From: Paraburkholderia domus
Lineage (GTDB): Bacteria; Pseudomonadota; Gammaproteobacteria; Burkholderiales; Burkholderiaceae
Reading direction: 5' to 3'
NCBI RefSeq assembly: GCF_905220705.1
Contig: NZ_CAJNAT010000018.1
Location: forward strand, 93,323-157,322
DNA length: 64,000 bases
Shown here: positions 36,511 through 44,472 of the stretch, piece by piece
How the letters are laid out: each line of letters begins with the position of its first letter
Position numbering within the stretch: position 1 is the stretch's first letter
The notes under the pieces: model-generated
What the model was told of the DNA's origin: nothing
The model's database searches: none
The model's input: the letters and a program-made list of their open reading frames with translations, nothing else
Made by a program: the position numbers and the translations under genes

Positions 36511-36664
36511 GATTTCTCCAGGGTTTGTCATAAGAGAAAAAAGAGAATACGCCGTCTTTTTGATACCTGCAGTGGATCTCCCAAACAAGGCTGCAAGCGG
36601 CTCGTGGACCAGCGGCCCCCCAACCGATACGAAAAACAATTGGGTCGCTATTGCACAAAGTTCC

Positions 36665-36691
36665 TCAAGTTTTTTTTAGACGCGCCGTCAA
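36665..36691 (+). promoter_or_regulatory. Sigma-28 (FliA) promoter of fliC
   Basis: TCAAGTTT (36665-36672) and GCCGTCAA (36684-36691) are separated by exactly 11 bases, fitting the FliA consensus. The spacer is T-rich. The predicted start leaves a leader of about 80 bases before the fliC ATG. Confidence 0.85.
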
Positions 36692-36778
36692 CCTTCACTG
36701 AGGCGGCCAGCAATGAACGAGTGCTTCCGCCGATGCCAACGTGGCGTATTGGGCTCAAGGCTTATTTAGGAGATTTTC

Positions 36779-37924
36779 ATGCTCGGAATCAATAGCAACA
36801 TCAACTCGCTGGTTGCACAGCAAAACCTTAATGGCTCGCAAAGCGCCCTCTCGCAAGCCATCACGCGCCTGTCGTCGGGTAAGCGCATCAACAGCGCAGC
36901 TGACGATGCAGCAGGTCTGGCAATCTCGACGCGTATGCAAACGCAGATCAACGGCCTGAACCAAGGCGTGTCGAATGCGAATGACGGCGTGTCGATGATT
37001 CAAACCGCATCGAGCGCACTGTCGTCGCTGACCTCCAGCCTGCAACGTATTCGCCAACTGGCCGTGCAAGCATCGACCGGCACGCTGTCGTCGAGCGACC
37101 AGGCAGCACTGCAACAAGAAGTTTCGGCACAGATCTCGGAAGTGAACCGTATCGCGTCGCAAACGACGTACAACGGCACGAACATTCTGGACGGCTCGGC
37201 AGGCAGCCTGACGTTCCAGGTCGGCGCGAACGTTGGCCAGACCATCAGCCTGAACCTGAGCCAGTCGATGTCGGCAGCGAAGATCGGTGGCGGCCTGGTG
37301 CAAACGGGTCAAACGGTTGGTACGGTTTCGGTCAGCCTGACTGCATCGGGTGTCTACACGTCGGCTGCTACCCCGGCAATCACGGCGGTCAACGTGCTGT
37401 CGGACGGACAGGGCGGCTTCACCTTCACCGATCAAAACAACCAGGCGATCGCCTCGACAGTCGCGGCCGCGATTTTCAGCTCGGGCACGGCGGCAGGTAC
37501 CGGCACTGCCATCACGACCTTGGCGCTCAGCGCCGGTGCAGAATCACCGGGCGCAGCTTCCGCTGCTCAGGTTGCAGCAGTCGCGCAGATCGATGCGATC
37601 AACGCCCCGCCGACGGTTTCGAACCTGAACATCAGCAACGTCACCGGCGCCAACGAAGCGATGGTCTCCATCGACAACGCACTGCAGACCGTCAACAACC
37701 TGCAAGCATCGCTGGGTGCCGCACAAAACCGTTTCACGGCAATTGCGACGTCGCAGCAAGCTGAGTCGACCGACCTGTCGTCGGCACAATCGCAAATCAC
37801 GGACGCCAACTTCGCACAAGAAACGGCGAACCTGAGCAAGGCGCAAGTGCTGCAACAAGCTGGTATCTCGGTGTTGGCGCAAGCTAACTCGAACCCGCAG
37901 CAAGTTCTGAAGCTCCTGCAATAA
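36779..37924 (+). CDS. fliC: FliC, flagellin
   Basis: The 381-residue product has conserved flagellin ends: MLGINSNINSLVAQQNLNGS and SSGKRINSAADDAAGLAIST at the N-terminus, and ANLSKAQVLQQAGISVLAQA at the C-terminus. The middle (about 180-290) is a short, Ala/Thr/Ser-rich variable domain, probably surface-exposed and possibly O-glycosylated given the sugar genes 2-6 kb downstream. AGGAG lies six bases before the ATG. It is monocistronic or partly linked to fliD through hairpins. Confidence 0.99.
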   Translation: MLGINSNINSLVAQQNLNGSQSALSQAITRLSSGKRINSAADDAAGLAISTRMQTQINGLNQGVSNANDGVSMIQTASSALSSLTSSLQRIRQLAVQASTGTLSSSDQAALQQEVSAQISEVNRIASQTTYNGTNILDGSAGSLTFQVGANVGQTISLNLSQSMSAAKIGGGLVQTGQTVGTVSVSLTASGVYTSAATPAITAVNVLSDGQGGFTFTDQNNQAIASTVAAAIFSSGTAAGTGTAITTLALSAGAESPGAASAAQVAAVAQIDAINAPPTVSNLNISNVTGANEAMVSIDNALQTVNNLQASLGAAQNRFTAIATSQQAESTDLSSAQSQITDANFAQETANLSKAQVLQQAGISVLAQANSNPQQVLKLLQ

Positions 37925-37940
37925 GAGCTGACGCAGTAAC

Positions 37941-38031
37941 GGTGATGCGCCGCACGCGAGTGCGGCGCATCACCGGGTTCCAAACAGCGGGAGGCATGCC
38001 TCCCGCTGTGCATTCCCATCACGAAGTGATG
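37941..38031 (+). terminator. Three consecutive hairpins between fliC and fliD
   Basis: A perfect 15-bp stem with GCGA loop (37941-37974, arm GGTGATGCGCCGCAC), a perfect 24-bp palindrome (37985-38008, half CAGCGGGAGGCA) and CATCAC-GAA-GTGATG (38017-38031) follow the fliC stop. None has a T tract. They may stabilise the fliC transcript or attenuate read-through into fliD. Confidence 0.6.
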
Positions 38032-38082
38032 TAGCATCGCGCACCACCCAATACAGATTTCCAGACGCCCGGAGCCTCTGCA

Positions 38083-39600
38083 ATGTCCTCGATCTCAACC
38101 ACGTCTACAGCTGCGTCAACCGCCGCCGCCAATGCCGCTTTGCAATCGGCCGCGCAATCGATCATTAGCGGTTCGACCGGCAATTCGTCGATGGACGTCG
38201 GGACGCTCGTTACGGCGCTCGTGAACGCGAAGACCGCGGGACAAGCCGCGTCTCTGACGGCGCAACAAACTTCGGACAGTACGCAGGTATCCGCATACGG
38301 TGCCCTGACCGCCGCGCTGGACGCGCTACAGTCGGGCATGGCAGGCCTTGCCACCGGCGCCACGCTGTCAACTTTCGCGGCAACCGCAAGCGGCACTGGA
38401 CTGACGGCCACCGCAGGTACGGGCGCCGTTGCCGGCAGCTACTCGGTGGGGGTCACTCAGATTGCCAGCTCGCAGGCCTTGTCCTCGGCAGCCTTCGGCG
38501 CCACGACACAATTGGGCACTGGCACGCTGACGATCTCGCTCGGCAGCCAGTCGATGAATATCAACGTCGACAGCACCAACAACACGCTCGCCGGCATTGC
38601 CTCCGCGATCAACTCGGGTAGCGGCAACCCCGGCGTGACCGCGACCATCGTGACCGGCTCGACCGGCGCCCACCTCGTGCTGCGCGCGGCGAATACAGGC
38701 GCAGCCAACGTCATCAACGTTTCAACCAGCAACGTCACCACCGACAACGGCCTGTCGAGCCTCGGCGTGACTTCGACTGCTAGCACCACGGGGGGCCAGT
38801 CGACGATTACTTCCGCGAATTCGAGCAACGCCTGGACGCAGAGCTCGGCTGCCGAGGATGCGGAATTCACGATCGGCGGGATCGCGGCCAGCAGTTCGAC
38901 CAACTCGGTGACCACCGCTATTTCCGGCGTTACACTGAATCTGGCGGCCGCTTCCACGGGCACCACGCAGACGCTGAACATTGCGGCCGACACCTCGGCG
39001 CAAAGCACCGCGATCAACAATTTCGTCAGCCTCTACAACACCGTCGTCACAACGATGGCGACGCTCACTTCGTTCAATTCCTCGTCTTCGTCGCAAGGCC
39101 CGCTGTTGGGCGACTCGACGCTGCAGACGATCCAGAACACGCTGGCCACGATCGTCGGGGGCGCCGTGGGCTCGGGCAGCACGGGCAGCACGCTGGCGGC
39201 AATCGGTATCACGCTGAAGGACGACCCGGCAGACGGCACGATGGTGATTAATAACACCACGCTGAGCACCGCGCTGACGAGCAGTCCAGCGACAGTCGCG
39301 TCACTCTTCAACTCGACCAACGGCATCGCCGAGCAGTTGAACGCCAGCATCACCAACTTCACGCAGACCGGCGGCCTCATCGATACGCGCACCACTGCGC
39401 TGAATACCGATCTGGCGAGCATCACCACGCAGCAAGGCGCGCTCGCCGACTACACGGCTCAATTGACGAGCCAGTATCAGGCACAGTTCACCGCGCTCGA
39501 CACGCTGATGGCAACCATGAACAACAATTCGCAATACCTGACCGCCCTGTTCGGTGGCGCCAACAGCGCCGGCGCGCTGGCGTCCGCGAACAACACCTAA
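38083..39600 (+). CDS. fliD: FliD, filament cap
   Basis: The 505-residue product has FliD architecture: an N-terminal coiled segment with MDVGTLVTALVNAKTAGQAA, D2-D3 domains rich in Ser/Thr (about 110-330), and a C-terminal helix ending YLTALFGGANSAGALASANN. It caps the filament and inserts flagellin subunits. It follows fliC by 158 bases and precedes its chaperone fliT. No sigma-28 boxes were seen directly upstream, so it may rely on read-through from fliC. Confidence 0.97.
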   Translation: MSSISTTSTAASTAAANAALQSAAQSIISGSTGNSSMDVGTLVTALVNAKTAGQAASLTAQQTSDSTQVSAYGALTAALDALQSGMAGLATGATLSTFAATASGTGLTATAGTGAVAGSYSVGVTQIASSQALSSAAFGATTQLGTGTLTISLGSQSMNINVDSTNNTLAGIASAINSGSGNPGVTATIVTGSTGAHLVLRAANTGAANVINVSTSNVTTDNGLSSLGVTSTASTTGGQSTITSANSSNAWTQSSAAEDAEFTIGGIAASSSTNSVTTAISGVTLNLAAASTGTTQTLNIAADTSAQSTAINNFVSLYNTVVTTMATLTSFNSSSSSQGPLLGDSTLQTIQNTLATIVGGAVGSGSTGSTLAAIGITLKDDPADGTMVINNTTLSTALTSSPATVASLFNSTNGIAEQLNASITNFTQTGGLIDTRTTALNTDLASITTQQGALADYTAQLTSQYQAQFTALDTLMATMNNNSQYLTALFGGANSAGALASANNT

Positions 39601-39619
39601 GTCTAGGGACCCGATCGAA

Positions 39620-39919
39620 ATGAACCAGACCGAACTGATCGAACGGCTGCTCTCGATGACCCGGGAAATCGAACAGGCCGCCTCGCTCGCGGACTGGCCG
39701 GAAGCGGCCCGCCTGACCGAAGCGCGCTCGCCGCTGCTGATGTCGCTGTCGGCGGATCAGGAACCGGCGGCGCTGGAGATGATCCGCCGGATTCAGGCCA
39801 TCGACGAAGCGCTACTCGCCGACGCGGAAACCACCCAGAACGAACTGCACATCGAGTTCGAAGCGGCGATGGGGCGCACCAAAGCCGCCGGCGAATATCA
39901 GAGGATCGCCCGGCTGTAA
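39620..39919 (+). CDS. fliT: FliT, FliD export chaperone
   Basis: The 99-residue helical product begins MNQTELIERLLSMTREIEQA, and its position right after fliD with the pattern of short amphipathic helices identifies FliT. In enteric bacteria FliT also inhibits FlhDC. I chose the ATG at 39620; a longer in-frame start overlaps fliD and lacks support. The family is weakly conserved, so synteny carries weight here. Confidence 0.85.
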   Translation: MNQTELIERLLSMTREIEQAASLADWPEAARLTEARSPLLMSLSADQEPAALEMIRRIQAIDEALLADAETTQNELHIEFEAAMGRTKAAGEYQRIARL

Positions 39920-40052
39920 GCGGGCTCAAAGTCCGGCGGCCGAACCGTACGGGCCGAAGCGCAGGATCGCCCCGCAGAACGGCACCGTAGCACTGAACTG
40001 CAGTACCCAATAATAAGAACCACGCGCTGAAGTGAGGCGCGCTCGTTCCCTC

Positions 40053-40076
40053 AGCCCGCCTCGTGCGGGCTTTTTT
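40053..40076 (+). terminator. Rho-independent terminator after fliDT
   Basis: AGCCCGC and GCGGGCT pair around CTCGT, followed by TTTTT. It is about 130 bases past the fliT stop and ends the fliDT unit. Confidence 0.9.
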
Positions 40077-40205
40077 CTTGGCGTTCGGTCTTCCCCCGCC
40101 GCTCTCCATGCGCTAAACAGGCGGCTTTTTCACCGTCATCTCCGCGCATCGGAAACGCCCTCCCCGTCGCACAATTTCCGTCATAGACCATTCTGCGCTG
40201 ACACC

Positions 40206-42560
40206 ATGACTCTCCTGCACGAGCAGCCAACCGTTGGACCTTTGACGCCCGAACAACAGCTCGAGCATGACATCGCTCTGGTTTTGCAGACCGCGCTGGC
40301 GCACCACCACAAGGAGGAGTTCGACGACGCCGAAGCGCTGTATAAGGCGATCCTCGAAGCCATGCCCGGCCACACCGACGTGCAGTACAACCTCGGCGTG
40401 CTGTACGCGCAGCGCAGCCGTCCTGTCGAGGCCGTGCCACACCTCGAAGCCGCGCTCGGCGGCTCGCCGAATAACGGGCAATTCTGGGTCGCGTACATCA
40501 ACGCGTTGATCGACGCGGACCAGATTCAGGCGGCATGGCTGGCACTCGAAATGGGACAGCAAAGGGGATTGAAGGGGCCAGCAGTCGACGGACTGATTAC
40601 GCGGATGGCACACGGCAGTGCCGGGTACGCCACTGCCGCGGTCGCGCCGGTCGTTGTATCGCCGGAACCCTCTACGACGGTGGTCATTTCGACGGACCGG
40701 GACGCCACGGAGGCCACAACGGCAGCACTCGATACGCGCCGCCCCTCTCCACAAGAGATAAGCCGCTTCAACACGCTCTACGCCAGAGGCCACATTCCGG
40801 ATGCCATCAAGCTCGGACGAAGCCTGACGGAACGATTTCTGTCGAGCGGCTTCGCGTGGCGTTGCCTCGGTATCGCTCTTCATAAAGCTGGCCAATACAG
40901 CGACGCCGCCGAGCCCCTGAGAAACGCCATAACGTTTGGTAGCGGCGATCCCGACGTTCGCAAGGCATTGGCTGACTTGCTGCGCTTGCTTGGTCAGTAT
41001 GCCGATGCAGAAGCCGAGTGCAGAAAACTGCTCGAACTGCATCCGGACCATTCAGAAGGTCATCGTATCCTTGGCATGGTGCTCGCCAGCTTAGGCCGCA
41101 CCCGCGAAGGGATCGCCGAGTGCCGTCGTGCAACCGAACTCACGCCCGACTACGCGGAGTCGCATAGCACGCTGGGCGTCGTTCTGCTTAACGCCGGCGC
41201 CACGGACGAGGCCGAGCTATGCTTTCGCCGCGCGCTCGAGCTCGATCCCAAAAATGCACCGACGCGCAGCAATTTGCTCTTCACCATCGCGCACAACCCT
41301 AGCATCGCTGCGGAGCAAATCTACGCCGAACATCGCGAGTTTGCCCGGCTTCATGAAGCATCGCTGCGCTTGCCGAAGCCGCGTCATACGAATAGCCGCG
41401 CGCCTGATCGCCAGTTAAAAGTGGGCATCGTCTCCGGCGACCTGTTCCGGCATGCAGTGGCATCCTATCTAATGCCAATCATCGAACCGCTCGCGAAAGA
41501 CGAGAGCCTGCAGCTCCATGTCTATTACAACCATGTGCAAGAGGACGATTACACGCAGTGGTTGCGAACCCAGGCGCGCCATTGGAGCATGATCTCCGGC
41601 ATGACGGACGAGCAATTCATCGCCAAAGTCCGCGCCGATAAAATCGATATCCTGATCGACCTGAGCGGGCACACCGGTCGTAACCGGCTGCAGGCGTTTG
41701 CGTGCAAGCCTGCACCGATTCAGGTGAGCTGGATCGGATACCCGGCGACGACCGGTCTCGATGCGATGGACTACTATCTCAGCGACCGCTTCTTTACGCC
41801 GTTCGGCGAAATCGAGCAGCAGTTCTCCGAGAAGCTCGTGCACCTGGCCGCCATCGGACCGTTCCAGCCGGACAGGAATTCGCCGCCGATCAACATCCTG
41901 CCTGCCATGCACAACGGCTACATCACGTTCGGCAGTTTCAACCGGCTGAACAAGTTGCGCCCCGACGTGATCGCGGTGTGGGCGAGGTTGCTTCGCGAGC
42001 TTCCTACTTCACGGATGGTGCTGGGTTCGATGACCGGCGACGAAGGCGATGAAAACCTCGTTAACTGGTTCGTCAACGAGGGTATTTCACGAGACCGGCT
42101 GACCTTCCGACCGCGCTCCACCATAGCGGTCTACCTGCAACAGCACTTTCAGGTCGACATCTGTCTCGACACTTTCCCCTATACCGGTTCGACGACCGTT
42201 CTGAACTCGTTGTGGATGGGCGTGCCTACGCTGACGATAACCGGCAAAACAATGGCGAGCCGCGCAGCGACAGCATGGCTCGCCCATTCGGGTCTCGACG
42301 CGTTCGCGGCCGAAGATGCGGACGACTTCGTGGCGAAGGGCGTCAAGCTGGCCTCCGACATCCCCGCACTCGCCGCCATTCGCACGGCGTTGCGGGAGCG
42401 CTGCATGCAGTCGGCCCCGTTCCAGCCGGAAGTTGTCGCAGAAAGCCTTTCACGCGCATTTCGCACGATGTGGCAGCGCTGGTGCGACGGTCTCGCTCCA
42501 GCAGCCATCAGCACGCACGTTCCGCAAGCAGCAGGCGGCGACCCGGTTCACACCGCATAA
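40206..42560 (+). CDS. TPR/GT41 (SPINDLY/OGT-like) glycosyltransferase, candidate flagellin transferase
   Basis: The 784-residue product has TPR repeats at about 25-115 and 190-390, then an OGT-type catalytic region from about 405: VGIVSGDLFRHAVASYLMPI, ILIDLSGHTGRNRL, PAPIQVSWIGYPATTGLDAM and LDTFPYTGSTTVLNSLWMGV. Such enzymes transfer sugars to Ser/Thr of proteins. In B. cenocepacia a glycosyltransferase encoded beside the flagellin cluster is needed for flagellin glycosylation, so flagellin is the likely target. The ATG at 40206 begins MTLLHEQPT; a longer frame covers the terminator. Confidence 0.9.
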   Translation: MTLLHEQPTVGPLTPEQQLEHDIALVLQTALAHHHKEEFDDAEALYKAILEAMPGHTDVQYNLGVLYAQRSRPVEAVPHLEAALGGSPNNGQFWVAYINALIDADQIQAAWLALEMGQQRGLKGPAVDGLITRMAHGSAGYATAAVAPVVVSPEPSTTVVISTDRDATEATTAALDTRRPSPQEISRFNTLYARGHIPDAIKLGRSLTERFLSSGFAWRCLGIALHKAGQYSDAAEPLRNAITFGSGDPDVRKALADLLRLLGQYADAEAECRKLLELHPDHSEGHRILGMVLASLGRTREGIAECRRATELTPDYAESHSTLGVVLLNAGATDEAELCFRRALELDPKNAPTRSNLLFTIAHNPSIAAEQIYAEHREFARLHEASLRLPKPRHTNSRAPDRQLKVGIVSGDLFRHAVASYLMPIIEPLAKDESLQLHVYYNHVQEDDYTQWLRTQARHWSMISGMTDEQFIAKVRADKIDILIDLSGHTGRNRLQAFACKPAPIQVSWIGYPATTGLDAMDYYLSDRFFTPFGEIEQQFSEKLVHLAAIGPFQPDRNSPPINILPAMHNGYITFGSFNRLNKLRPDVIAVWARLLRELPTSRMVLGSMTGDEGDENLVNWFVNEGISRDRLTFRPRSTIAVYLQQHFQVDICLDTFPYTGSTTVLNSLWMGVPTLTITGKTMASRAATAWLAHSGLDAFAAEDADDFVAKGVKLASDIPALAAIRTALRERCMQSAPFQPEVVAESLSRAFRTMWQRWCDGLAPAAISTHVPQAAGGDPVHTA

Positions 42561-42606
42561 CGGCCGTCATCCGTGACCCGGACTAAAAAACAGTAGCGAG
42601 GAAACC

Positions 42607-43755
42607 ATGGGCTCAAGCGCTCCTCTTCGTGCGATCGCGTCGCTGGACGATGAACGCATCTATGTGACTCAGCCGCATCTGCCGCCGCTGGCTGAGTTCA
42701 TGCCGTATCTCGAGAAAATCTGGAACAGCAAAATCCTCACCAATGGGGGGCCGTTCCATCAGCAACTTGAAAGGGCGCTTTGCGAGTATCTGGGCGTGCA
42801 GCACCTCGCGCTATTCGCGAACGGCACGCTGGCCCTCGTCACGGCGCTGCAGGCCCTGCGCATCAACGGCGAAGTGATTACGACGCCCTATTCGTTCGCA
42901 GCGACCGCGCATTCGCTCCTCTGGAACGGTATCAAGCCGGTCTTCGTGGACGTCGATCCGGACACGCTCAATCTGGACCCGGAAAAGATCGAAGCGGCCA
43001 TCACGCCACAAACGACCGCGATCATGCCGGTGCATTGCTACGGCCATCCCTGCGACGTGAAAGCCATCCAGAAGATCGCCGACAACTACAACCTCAAAGT
43101 CATCTACGACGCCGCCCACGCGTTCGGTGTACAGACCGAAGATGGCAGCGTGCTCAAGCATGGCGATCTGTCGATCGTCAGTTTCCACGCCACCAAGGTC
43201 TTCAACACGTTCGAGGGCGGCGCGATCATCTGCCCGGATGCGAAAACCAAGCAGCGCATCGACCATCTGAAGAACTTCGGTTTCGTGGATGAGGTGACGG
43301 TCGTTGCAGCCGGCATCAACGGCAAGATGAGTGAGATCAATGCCGCCTTTGGGCTTTTGCAACTGCAACACGTCGACAATGCATTGGCCAAACGCAAGAC
43401 AATCGACGCGCAGTACCGCGAGTTGCTGGCTAACGTGCCCGGCATCCGCTGCCTGTCGGATGCGGGCGAAAAAGTCGCGAATTATGCTTACTTTCCCGTT
43501 CAGATCGAAGACAATTTTCCGATCAGCCGTGACGCGCTGTATGAGCGCCTGAAGGAACACAATATCTATGCGCGACGCTACTTCTACCCGCTAATTTCCG
43601 AATTCCCGATGTATCGCGGCCTGCCGTCGTCGCACAAGGACAACCTGAGCGCGGCCAGTGCGGCGTCGAAACGGATTTTGTGCCTGCCGATCTACCCTGA
43701 TCTGGACCCGGCACAGGTGGAACGCATTGTCAGCATCGTCGCCGGTATTCAATGA
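42607..43755 (+). CDS. DegT/DnrJ/EryC1 sugar aminotransferase
   Basis: The 382-residue product is a PLP enzyme of the DegT family. It has FANGTLALVTALQALRING, ITTPYSFAATAHSLLWNG, the Asp of VIYDAAHAFG and the Schiff-base lysine in SFHATKVFNTFEGG. It converts a keto-sugar nucleotide to an amino sugar. It begins 46 bases after the GT41 gene and precedes an acetyltransferase, so the three probably make and attach an N-acylated deoxy-amino sugar. No dehydratase for the keto intermediate is in the window. Confidence 0.93.
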   Translation: MGSSAPLRAIASLDDERIYVTQPHLPPLAEFMPYLEKIWNSKILTNGGPFHQQLERALCEYLGVQHLALFANGTLALVTALQALRINGEVITTPYSFAATAHSLLWNGIKPVFVDVDPDTLNLDPEKIEAAITPQTTAIMPVHCYGHPCDVKAIQKIADNYNLKVIYDAAHAFGVQTEDGSVLKHGDLSIVSFHATKVFNTFEGGAIICPDAKTKQRIDHLKNFGFVDEVTVVAAGINGKMSEINAAFGLLQLQHVDNALAKRKTIDAQYRELLANVPGIRCLSDAGEKVANYAYFPVQIEDNFPISRDALYERLKEHNIYARRYFYPLISEFPMYRGLPSSHKDNLSAASAASKRILCLPIYPDLDPAQVERIVSIVAGIQ

Positions 43756-43787
43756 ATTGAGCCGGTCTTAGAAGGTGGACGTATCCC

Positions 43788-44450
43788 GTGCAAAACATCG
43801 TGCTTGTTGGGTCTTCCGGCCATGCCAAAGTCATTATCGACATCGTTGAAAAACAGGGGTGCTACCGGATCGCCGGCCTCATCGACGCTTTTCGGGCAGT
43901 TGGCGAAGCAACCCTCGGTTATCGCGTTCTCGGCGGCGAGGCCGATCTGGACAGACTGGTCAGCGAGCACGACCTGAAGGGCGTCATCGTAGCGATCGGG
44001 GATAACAGCGTTCGCGCGAATGTAGCCGCCAAAGTAGCCGATGTCCGTCCGCAATTGCCGTTCGTCAGTGCGGTACATCCGGCGGCCAGCATCGGCAAAG
44101 GGACCAGCATCGGTCCCGGAACGGTCGTCATGGCTGGGGCGGTCATCAATGCCGACTGCCGCGTCGGTCGGTTCTGCATTGTGAACACGAAGGCGTCGCT
44201 CGATCACGATTGCATCATGGAAGATTTCTCGAGCCTCGCGCCGGGCGTGACCACCGGCGGCAACTGCCGCATCGGCAACCACGCCGCCGTGAGCATCGGC
44301 GCCGTGTTGCGTCATGGAATCACAATTGGCGAGCACAGCGTAGTGGGCGCCGGATCAATCGTTCTGAAGGCGGTCGATGCTTTTTCGGTGACGTACGGCA
44401 ACCCCGCGAAGAAGGTACGCGACCGCCAACAGGGCGACCAATATCTTTAG
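43788..44450 (+). CDS. NeuD-like sugar O/N-acetyltransferase
   Basis: The 220-residue product has an N-terminal Rossmann-like part (NIVLVGSSGHAKVIIDIVEK) and a left-handed beta-helix of hexapeptide repeats (GKGTSIGPGTVVMAGAVIN, VGRFCIVNTKASLDHDC), the NeuD/PglD layout. The catalytic His is likely in LDHDC. It would acylate the amino sugar made by the preceding aminotransferase. Start is GTG at 43788. The end lies only 23 bases from the stop of the convergent 791-residue gene. Confidence 0.9.
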   Translation: MQNIVLVGSSGHAKVIIDIVEKQGCYRIAGLIDAFRAVGEATLGYRVLGGEADLDRLVSEHDLKGVIVAIGDNSVRANVAAKVADVRPQLPFVSAVHPAASIGKGTSIGPGTVVMAGAVINADCRVGRFCIVNTKASLDHDCIMEDFSSLAPGVTTGGNCRIGNHAAVSIGAVLRHGITIGEHSVVGAGSIVLKAVDAFSVTYGNPAKKVRDRQQGDQYL

Positions 44451-44472
44451 CCCCGGCCCAACCACCAGCGCC

